Shown one piece after another: positions 1-5,521 of a stretch of DNA of 6,175 nucleotides (within the stretch, counting starts at the first letter, position 1; every line of letters begins with the position of its first letter). The notes beneath the pieces were generated by a model that made no database searches, was not told the origin of the DNA, and saw only the letters and a program-made list of their open reading frames with translations. The position numbers and the translations under genes were made by a program. This DNA comes from JALXCG01 sp026991065 [NCBI: Gemmatimonadota bacterium] (GTDB lineage: Bacteria; GCA-2686955), in the NCBI GenBank assembly GCA_026991065.1, contig JALXCG010000384.1, forward strand, positions 1 to 6,175, read 5' to 3'.

Positions 1-1882
1 CGACCGCGTCGAAGAGGCGGCCGGCGCTGCTGGTGAGCGGTGTGTTGATCCCGCGCCGCAGAATCTCCAGAATGGCACCGGTGGGCCGCTCCTTCAGCCA
101 CGGCAATGGCGGAAGGGCGGCGCCGCAGGCGTGGTACAGATAGCTGAGCGCCATCCGCCACGGTTGGCGAATCGCCGCCTCACCGCCGGGCAGCGCCACA
201 CTCTCCAGATGCCCCAGGCGGGTGTAGCGAGCGGTATCCCCGGCGAGGATCTCGCCGCCCCAGAGGGTGCCGTCGCCGCCCAGGCCGGTGCCGTCCAGAA
301 TCAGCCCCACCACGGTGCCTTCCAGGCCCCACTCCGCCATCACCGCCACCAGGTGCGCGTGGTGGTGCTGAATCGCGATCCGCCGCCGGCCGGTTTGCGC
401 CCGCGCCCAGGCGGTTGAGAGGTAGCGTGGATGGAGGTCATGGGCGATCAGCTCCGGCTCGCATTCGAAGAGCCGTTGCAGCGCCGTCGCGCTTTCGCGA
501 AAGTGAGCGTGGGTGGCGGGGTTCTCCAGATCCCCGATGTGCGGCGAGAGAAACGCACGCTCCTGCTTGAGCAGGCAGAGCGTGTTCTTGAGTTCTGCGC
601 CCACTGCCAGCACCGGCGGCTCGGTACGCTGCCGGGCGACACCGCCGGCGCCCCGCAGCAGCAGCGGCCGCGGTGCGTAGCCCCGGGCGCGGCGCAGGAA
701 GCGGGTGGTGGAGTCGGTCTCCACCCGCACGACTGAATCATCGGTGCGGCGGAGAATCTCGCGGTCATGCAGCAGCCAGGCGTCGGCGATGCCGCGCAGG
801 TGGCGCCGCGCTTCGGCGTTGCGCCGCGCGATCGGTTCCGCGCCGCGGTTGCCGCTGGTCATCACCAAGGCCTTCAGGCCGTGCTGCGCGGCGGCGTCGA
901 AGAGCAGGTGGTGGAGCGGCGTGTAGGGCAGCATCACGCCGATCCTCCGCTGGCCCGGGGCGACCGCCGCGGCGAGGCGGGGCGGAGCCGTGCCGTCGGG
1001 CTGGCGCGGGTCGCGCCGTGGCAGGAGCACAATCGGTGCTTCGGCACTTTCCAGCAGCGCCGTGGCGGCCGGGTCGAGTGCTGCCAGTTCCGCCGCCGAC
1101 TCCAGGTTTGCCACCATCAACGCCAGCGGTTTCGCCTCGCGTCCTTTGCGCTCCCGCAAGCGGACCACTGCCGCCTCCCGGTCGGCGCGCACCGCCAGGT
1201 GAAAGCCGCCGAGCCCCTTGATCGCAACAATCTTTCCGCGACTCAGCAGGTGTGCGCATTGGGTCAGCGCGCTCCACCCCCGCGCCACCGCTTGCTGCTC
1301 CGAATCGGTTGCCTCCAACTCCAGCCACACCTGCGGTCCGCAGCGCGGGCAAGCATTGGGCTGGGCGTGAAAGCGCCGGTTGCCCGGATCCTCATACTCG
1401 CGCCGGCACTCGGCGCACATCTCGAAGACCGCCATGCTGGTGGCGGGGCGGTCATAGGGAAGGCGGGCGATCAAGCTCCAGCGCGGGCCGCAGTTGGTGC
1501 AGTTGGTGAAGGGGTAACGGTAGCGCCGGTCGCGTGGGTCGCGAATCTCGCGCCGGCAGTCGGCGCAGGTGGCGACGTCGGCCGGCACGACGGTTGCCAC
1601 CCCCGGTGTCTCCACACTCTCGCGGATGGCGAAGAGTTGGTCGCCGCGCGGCGCCATCGCGGCCTCGGTCACCGTCTCGATCGCCGCCAGGGGGGGCGCC
1701 TCGGAGTGCAGCCGGCGCCGGAACTCAGTCAGCGCCGCCGCCGCGCCCTCCACCTCGATCACCACCCCGGCGCTGGAGTTGAGGACCCAACCCGCCAAGC
1801 CCAGCCCGCTGGCCAGGCGGTGGACAAAAGGGCGAAAGCCGACGCCCTGAACCAGCCCACTCACCTCGAAGCGTTGCCGCAT
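1..1882 (-). CDS. hypF: HypF, carbamoyltransferase for [NiFe]-hydrogenase maturation (C-terminus beyond the left edge)
   Basis: HypF uses carbamoyl phosphate and ATP to load a carbamoyl group onto the C-terminal cysteine of HypE, where it is dehydrated to the cyanide ligand of the hydrogenase iron. It acts in the cytoplasm. I translated the minus strand from the ATG at 1880-1882 and read 627 codons to the edge with no stop. Domains in order: an acylphosphatase domain with VQGVGFRPFVHRL at residues 11-23; two zinc fingers of the form C-x2-C-x18-C-x2-C (C106, C109, C128, C131 and C156, C159, C178, C181); a YrdC-like adenylation domain, about 205-390, with KGLGGFHLA at 222 and TSGN at 342-345; and a Kae1-like domain starting near VGAELKN at 427, with the metal-binding HHHAH at 506-510 and DGTGLGGDG at 530-538. 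Family members are about 750 residues, so roughly 120 are missing because the window ends. The start lies two bases after the hypB stop, with GGTGAGG ahead of it, which suggests translational coupling. Confidence 0.97.
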   Translation of the reverse strand, partial: MRQRFEVSGLVQGVGFRPFVHRLASGLGLAGWVLNSSAGVVIEVEGAAAALTEFRRRLHSEAPPLAAIETVTEAAMAPRGDQLFAIRESVETPGVATVVPADVATCADCRREIRDPRDRRYRYPFTNCTNCGPRWSLIARLPYDRPATSMAVFEMCAECRREYEDPGNRRFHAQPNACPRCGPQVWLELEATDSEQQAVARGWSALTQCAHLLSRGKIVAIKGLGGFHLAVRADREAAVVRLRERKGREAKPLALMVANLESAAELAALDPAATALLESAEAPIVLLPRRDPRQPDGTAPPRLAAAVAPGQRRIGVMLPYTPLHHLLFDAAAQHGLKALVMTSGNRGAEPIARRNAEARRHLRGIADAWLLHDREILRRTDDSVVRVETDSTTRFLRRARGYAPRPLLLRGAGGVARQRTEPPVLAVGAELKNTLCLLKQERAFLSPHIGDLENPATHAHFRESATALQRLFECEPELIAHDLHPRYLSTAWARAQTGRRRIAIQHHHAHLVAVMAEWGLEGTVVGLILDGTGLGGDGTLWGGEILAGDTARYTRLGHLESVALPGGEAAIRQPWRMALSYLYHACGAALPPLPWLKERPTGAILEILRRGINTPLTSSAGRLFDAV

Positions 1883-1884
1883 CC

Positions 1885-2799
1885 TCACCGGCGCGCCCGC
1901 AGCCAGTCATACCAGCGCTCCAGCCCTTCGCCGCTGGTTGCGGAGACCTCGACAAACTGCAGCCGGGGATTGCCGCGCAGGGCCGCCTCGCGACAGGTGT
2001 CGAGATCGAAATCGACGTAGGGCAGCAGGTCGATCTTGTTGATCACGCACAGATCCGCGGCGGCGAAGATCGTGGGGTATTTGGCCGGCTTGTCCGCGCC
2101 TTCGGTGGTGGAGAGGATCACCACCCGGGCCGCTTCGCCCAGGTCGAAGAGCGCCGGGCAGACCAGGTTGCCGACATTCTCGATCAGCAGCAGGCAGCCT
2201 TCGACCGGTTCCAGTTCAGCCACCGCCCGCTGGATCATCTCGGCGTCCAGGTGGCAGCCGTGACCGGTATTGACCTGCAGCACCGGTGCCCCGGTCGCGG
2301 CGATCCGCTCGGCGTCGTTCAGCGTCTGCTGATCCCCTTCGATCACCGCCAGCGGCCGCTCATCCCGCAGGTCGCGAATGGTGCGCTCCAGCAGTGTGGT
2401 TTTGCCCGCTCCGGGCGACGACATCAGGTTGATCGCTGCAATTCCCTTGGCGGCGAACCAGCCGCGATTGTGCGCCGCGGCCAGGTCGTTGCGGGCGAGA
2501 ATATTCTGCTCCACCTGAACGATTCGCTGCGGGCTGTGCGCCGCGGCGCTGCCGCCGGGTTCCGGGCGCCCGGCCGAATGCGAATGGCCGGGATGGTGGG
2601 CGTGACCGTGGTGCTCCTGCTGCTCCGGCCCGTGGGGGTGCTCATGGGGATGCTCATGGGGAGGATGGTGCCCAGGGTTGTGCCCGTGATGATGCGGCCG
2701 CCCGGCGTCATGACGCAGCTCGGCCCGCTCCGGAACCTCGCCCGGCTTCTGATAGGTCACCGCTTCGGCCGGCTGTCCGCAACCGCAGCTATCGCACAT
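1885..2799 (-). CDS. hypB: HypB, nickel-binding GTPase for hydrogenase maturation, His-rich type
   Basis: HypB is the cytoplasmic GTPase that works with HypA to insert nickel into the [NiFe]-hydrogenase large subunit. The 304 residues show three parts. The N-terminus is MCDSCGCG, matching the C-x2-C-G-C high-affinity nickel motif (C2, C5, C7) of E. coli-type HypB. Residues 30-74 are a histidine-rich stretch with 19 His, of the kind linked to nickel storage in other HypB proteins. The SIMIBI-class G domain follows: Walker A SSPGAGKTT at 127-135, GDQQT at 155-159, ENVGN at 207-211, NKID at 254-257 and SATSGEG at 286-292. The metal site at the GTPase dimer interface is intact (C182, H183, C214). 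The start ATG overlaps the hypA stop by one base (TAATG), and a GGAGGG Shine-Dalgarno sequence sits inside the end of hypA at 2806-2811. Confidence 0.98.
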   Translation of the reverse strand: MCDSCGCGQPAEAVTYQKPGEVPERAELRHDAGRPHHHGHNPGHHPPHEHPHEHPHGPEQQEHHGHAHHPGHSHSAGRPEPGGSAAAHSPQRIVQVEQNILARNDLAAAHNRGWFAAKGIAAINLMSSPGAGKTTLLERTIRDLRDERPLAVIEGDQQTLNDAERIAATGAPVLQVNTGHGCHLDAEMIQRAVAELEPVEGCLLLIENVGNLVCPALFDLGEAARVVILSTTEGADKPAKYPTIFAAADLCVINKIDLLPYVDFDLDTCREAALRGNPRLQFVEVSATSGEGLERWYDWLRARR

Positions 2800-3170
2800 T
2801 ACTCACCCTCCAGCGCGCCCTCCGGCGCATCGTCCATGGCCAGCGAAGTCACCCGCAGTTCACGCCCCGAAACCAACTCGAGGCCCGGGGCCGCGCACTC
2901 CGGACAGACCGCCAGGAGAAACGGCAGCGCCACCTCGCGTCCGCAGGCCGCGCAGCGCCCGCGGCCCGGCACGCGCCGAATCACCAGCTCCGCCTCCGCC
3001 GCCGCTGTGTTCGCGCGCGCTGCTTCATAACAGAACCGCAGCGACTCGATCTCGACCCCCGCCAGTTCGCCGATCTCGGCGTGGATCGCGCGGATCACGG
3101 CCGGCCGATGGCGCGCGGCCTCGGTCGTGGCGATCTCGATCAGGCTCATCGCAATCGACATCTCGTGCAT
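2799..3170 (-). CDS. hypA: HypA, hydrogenase nickel metallochaperone
   Basis: HypA is the small zinc- and nickel-binding chaperone that accepts nickel from HypB and passes it to the hydrogenase large-subunit precursor. The protein is 123 residues, close to the usual 113-120. It begins MHEMSIA, the family's invariant N-terminus, in which the amino terminus and His2 bind nickel. The zinc site is C73-x2-C76 and C89-x2-C92. The frame stays open upstream to about 3398, but the ATG at 3168-3170 is preferred: it gives the conserved N-terminus and has GGAG six bases ahead (3177-3180). The extra upstream residues would not fit the family. It is the first gene of the hypABF operon, and its stop overlaps the hypB start. 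Confidence 0.97.
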   Translation of the reverse strand: MHEMSIAMSLIEIATTEAARHRPAVIRAIHAEIGELAGVEIESLRFCYEAARANTAAAEAELVIRRVPGRGRCAACGREVALPFLLAVCPECAAPGLELVSGRELRVTSLAMDDAPEGALEGE

Positions 3171-3176
3171 GGTGAA

Positions 3177-3180
3177 CTCC
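3177..3180 (-). promoter_or_regulatory. Shine-Dalgarno sequence of hypA
   Basis: GGAG on the minus strand, six bases before the ATG at 3168-3170. It decides the hypA start against the longer open frame that extends upstream. Confidence 0.8.
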
Positions 3181-3191
3181 GTCAGACGGGC

Positions 3192-3197
3192 ACTATA
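3192..3197 (-). promoter_or_regulatory. possible -10 box of the hyp operon
   Basis: TATAGT on the minus strand is one mismatch from the sigma-70 consensus TATAAT and lies about 22 bases before the hypA start. It would put transcription initiation near 3185, giving a leader of only about 15 bases. No good -35 box lies 16-18 bases upstream, and I found no GG-N10-GC sigma-54 pattern in this gap. It is a weak candidate that would probably need an activator. Confidence 0.3.
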
Positions 3198-3267
3198 CAT
3201 GAGGGCCGGGGTGACTTCGCGCTTGATCGAACAGGTGTGAGCGATTCGTCGCGGCAAGAAATGGAAA

Positions 3268-3296
3268 GAGCCCGGCTCTCTATTGCGAGCCCGGGC
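3268..3296 (-). terminator. terminator-like hairpin in the divergent intergenic region, upstream of hypA
   Basis: On the minus strand GCCCGG (3291-3296) can pair with CCGGGC (3270-3275) across a 15-base loop, and an alternative GGCTC/GAGCC pairing overlaps it. The sequence that follows on the minus strand (3256-3269) reads TCTTTCCATTTCTT, nine T in fourteen. This resembles a weak intrinsic terminator or attenuator about 100 bases before hypA. The plus-strand side lacks a T tract. An 8-base direct repeat, GAGCCCGG at 3268-3275 and 3287-3294, underlies the structure. The loop is long, so the call is tentative. Confidence 0.3.
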
Positions 3297-3399
3297 CTGC
3301 AACCGGTGCGTCGCCCGTTCCCGGGGCGGCGCTGCTTCCACTCTTGCGCCGAATCCACGGGCCGCAACGGCCGGTGGCCCTGGAGTTGGCCCCGTCACT

Positions 3400-3403
3400 G
3401 GAG
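3400..3403 (+). promoter_or_regulatory. Shine-Dalgarno sequence of the clan CD-like gene
   Basis: GGAG lies six bases before the ATG at 3410-3412 and three bases before the ATG at 3407-3409. The spacing favours 3410 and argues against the longer frame opening at 3344. Confidence 0.6.
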
Positions 3404-3409
3404 AATATG

Positions 3410-4357
3410 ATGTTCAGAATGCTCAATCCCGGCGGATGGTCGCTTGGGTCGACGCTGGTCGCCACATTTGTCGCGGTCCCCACTACCTTGCTGCTCACGG
3501 CGACCCCGGCGGCGGCGATCTCCGAAGTTCACGCCTATGGAATCTCTGAGTATGGAGATTCCCCCTATTGCGGCCCCGGTTTCTCTGATCACAGTGTCCA
3601 TCTGGAGACGCTGGACTCGTTTCTGGAGACCTTCCGCGACTTGCAGGACGAGGGAGACTGGGATCAGATCACCGAATTGCACAACACGCAGGTGCACGGC
3701 AGCTACTTCACCGACGACTCGAAAGAGGACGACTGCAAGTGCTCCGACTATCAGCCGGATTGTTCCTGCATCGGCGCCGACGATGGGACCAATCTCGGCG
3801 CCGACGACGCCGATGTGATCTTCGTTCACACCCACGGCTATTCCAACCGAGGGTCCGACACGCCGTCCCGCACCGGGATTGTTGCCGGCAATATCAATAC
3901 CGACTGCACGCCCACTACGGAGCACAACATGCAGTGGAACGGCGACCTCGATATTGCCGTGATCAAAGCGTGCCAGGCAGGGAGTTACGAGGTTGCGACG
4001 GCGGGCGGATTCTGGCACATGGTGGACAGCGACAGCCAGTTCCGCATGTGGAACAGCTTCCACGGAAACTCTTCATGCGGGAATCATGTCAAGAGATACG
4101 TGAAGAGGTACGCCGAAGATTCAATCTACAACGGTGTTGGCGAGAATTGGCTGGATGAAGCCTACGACTGGGATTGGGGAAGCAACAACGACGATTGTCC
4201 CACGTCGATCGTCTTCGGCTACAACCTGCATCAGTGCACCCTGATGTATGAAAACGGCGGCTGGAAAGATCGCAAGGACACCGGAAGCCGGGTGGAATGC
4301 TGGATCTGGTACGTCGGTGGCTGTGATCCGGCGGGGGGGATGGAGCTTCCCGACTGA
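3410..4357 (+). CDS. exported Cys/Asp-rich protein with clan CD cysteine-peptidase-like His and Cys motifs
   Basis: The 315-residue protein starts with a Sec-type signal peptide: a hydrophobic core at about 14-30 and likely cleavage after TPAAA at residue 36. The core has VIFVHTHG at 136-143 and DIAVIKACQAG at 181-191. A hydrophobic strand ending in His-Gly, then one ending in Ala-Cys-x-x-Gly, is the signature of clan CD peptidases. The H142-C188 spacing of 46 residues is close to that of caspases. Between signal and core lies a Cys/Asp-rich segment with C-x-C-x6-C-x-C (C109, C111, C118, C120) and two GADD repeats. The preproprotein has 12 Cys, all after the signal, so disulfides are likely. 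The C-terminal part (WNSFHGNSSCGNH from 214, then GENWLDEAYDWDWG from 244) is unrecognised. It may belong to the DUF6345-type group of secreted proteins, but that is recalled rather than tested. ATG 3407 is an alternative start. Peptidase activity and substrate are inference. Confidence 0.85.
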   Translation: MFRMLNPGGWSLGSTLVATFVAVPTTLLLTATPAAAISEVHAYGISEYGDSPYCGPGFSDHSVHLETLDSFLETFRDLQDEGDWDQITELHNTQVHGSYFTDDSKEDDCKCSDYQPDCSCIGADDGTNLGADDADVIFVHTHGYSNRGSDTPSRTGIVAGNINTDCTPTTEHNMQWNGDLDIAVIKACQAGSYEVATAGGFWHMVDSDSQFRMWNSFHGNSSCGNHVKRYVKRYAEDSIYNGVGENWLDEAYDWDWGSNNDDCPTSIVFGYNLHQCTLMYENGGWKDRKDTGSRVECWIWYVGGCDPAGGMELPD

Positions 4358-4418
4358 ATCGATCTTCTCCGCCTTTTGTCGACAGCTTTGCACAACACAT
4401 TGTTCCGAGGACCTGATC

Positions 4419-5339
4419 ATGAGTATTCGTTTCTCTATTGCCGCTTTTGTTCGCCACACGCTGATTGGGGCGATGGTCGCCGGGAGCAGCGCTCTGGCGC
4501 AGTCACCGGTTGATCTCCCCGTGGCCACCAATGGCTACGATGGATCTGCGTTGCAGCCGCTGAACCCCGCCGGGCTGCCCAGCATTATCGCTACCTGGGA
4601 GATCCTCGATCCCGACCGGATTTCGCAGTACCTGCTGCGGTCCGAAGCGCCGCTGGAGTATCAGGGGGTGCGGGCTCAGACGCGTTTGCTGTTCAGTAGC
4701 GCGGACTGGAATGTGGAGACCGATCCACTCGACGGTTCGCTCCTGGCGACTCGAAGTGACGCGGCCGCGGACGAGGTGCCCGGGGGAGCACTGGCGGAAC
4801 TTGCCGCCCTGCCTCTGGCCGATCCGTTCGCCCTTGAGCTTGATGCTCGCGCGCGGTTGGAGCAGCTCGGTATTCCACCGGAGGAGATCGGCACGGTGGT
4901 GACGCGCCGGGTGCAGGTGCAGGGGGTTCTTGCTGACGGCGGAACCACCCGTAGCGTTGTCCATGCCCAGAAGGTGTTTCTCTCCCGCAGCATCAACGGT
5001 GTCGGGGTCGAAGGACATCGGGCGGTTCTTACCTACACCCCGGACGGCGTTTTTCGGCGCGCGCTTCTGCACTGGCCGCCGCTGGCTCAGGAGGGGCACC
5101 GGTTGCACACAACCATGAGTCGAGCGGAGATCATGGCGCGGGCGGAGCAGGCTGTCGCTGCGCGCGATGCCAACTTCGAGCAGGTGCGTTTGCGCTGGCG
5201 CCTCCTGCCCAGCCCGACCAGCAGTGGGGACGTGCGCTTGACTTTGATCGCGCAGGCTTCCTTCGACGAACTCTCCGCCGACGGCGCCCATCTCGGTGAG
5301 CGGGTCGTTCTGGATCTTGACCTGGAGGCCAGCGAATAG
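4419..5339 (+). CDS. exported protein with a propeptide-like (FTP/PepSY-type) middle region
   Basis: The 306-residue protein starts at the ATG at 4419, with GAGGA seven bases upstream (4407-4411). The frame is open from 4248, but the earlier part overlaps the preceding gene. A Sec signal peptide (hydrophobic core about 7-26, cleavage after SSALA at 27) precedes a mature part with no cysteine. Residues 180-220 read HAQKVFLSRSINGVGVEG, then a strand, TPDG, and ALLHWPP. This alternation (an 'R-x-I-x-G-V-x-V-x-G' block followed by 'pDG' and a hydrophobic strand) resembles the N-terminal propeptides of secreted peptidases (FTP/PepSY-like), which inhibit or help fold the catalytic part. No catalytic motif is seen. 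It follows the clan CD-like gene by 61 bases on the same strand, with no terminator between, so the two are probably cotranscribed. A role as inhibitor, chaperone or partner of that protein is inference. Confidence 0.85.
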   Translation: MSIRFSIAAFVRHTLIGAMVAGSSALAQSPVDLPVATNGYDGSALQPLNPAGLPSIIATWEILDPDRISQYLLRSEAPLEYQGVRAQTRLLFSSADWNVETDPLDGSLLATRSDAAADEVPGGALAELAALPLADPFALELDARARLEQLGIPPEEIGTVVTRRVQVQGVLADGGTTRSVVHAQKVFLSRSINGVGVEGHRAVLTYTPDGVFRRALLHWPPLAQEGHRLHTTMSRAEIMARAEQAVAARDANFEQVRLRWRLLPSPTSSGDVRLTLIAQASFDELSADGAHLGERVVLDLDLEASE

Positions 5340-5353
5340 CCCACTCCGATCCC

Positions 5354-5380
5354 CGGGCATGAGCGTGACGCTCATGCCCG
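5354..5380 (+). terminator. strong hairpin after the exported pair, probable terminator without a T tract
   Basis: CGGGCATGAGCG (5354-5365) and CGCTCATGCCCG (5369-5380) are perfect 12-base arms around a TGA loop. The structure begins 15 bases after the stop at 5337-5339. The bases after it (CACGGGG) are not T-rich, so it is not a standard intrinsic terminator in either direction. It may stabilise the 3' end of the transcript or act with Rho. It separates the exported pair from wtpA. Confidence 0.6.
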
Positions 5381-5464
5381 CACGGGGTTGCGGGCCGGAA
5401 AGCAAATCCGGGGTGGCGCGGCGCGCGCGGCTTGTGGAATCATGCGGGCCTCCCGGTGGTGCGC

Positions 5465-5492
5465 TGAAACCTGTCGCACTGTCAGGATTTCA
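5465..5492 (+). promoter_or_regulatory. imperfect inverted repeat upstream of wtpA
   Basis: TGAAACCTG (5465-5473) and CAGGATTTCA (5483-5492) are complementary over nine pairs with one extra base in the right arm, separated by nine bases. The repeat ends 18 bases before the Shine-Dalgarno sequence of wtpA. The position and dyad shape suit a regulator operator or an mRNA hairpin controlling uptake. It does not look like the ModE box I know. I saw no convincing -35/-10 pair in 5381-5521. Confidence 0.4.
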
Positions 5493-5521
5493 CCCGGCAT
5501 CGATCTCGCCAAGGAGAAGCC

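Noticed and set aside
767-2020. Long plus-strand open frame of 417 codons
   Set aside because: It lies antisense to hypF and the end of hypB, whose motifs are complete. Its predicted protein is compositionally biased and shows no recognisable domain. Long antisense frames are expected in GC-rich coding DNA.
3222-3236. TTGAT half-site resembling an FNR box, about 44 bases before the possible hyp start
   Set aside because: Only one half matches. The other half has no agreement with the FNR consensus, so a dimer site is not supported.
3395-4063. Minus-strand open frame of 222 codons
   Set aside because: It is antisense to the exported clan CD-like gene, and its product has repetitive Val/Gly/Ile composition typical of a shadow frame.
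4503-5405. Minus-strand open frame of 300 codons
   Set aside because: It is antisense to the second exported gene and runs through the hairpin. It has no ribosome binding site or motif that I can see.
5381-5521. Molybdenum or tungsten cofactor riboswitch in the wtpA leader
   Set aside because: Apart from one imperfect hairpin I could not build the multi-stem structure of that riboswitch class. A covariance-model search would be decisive.
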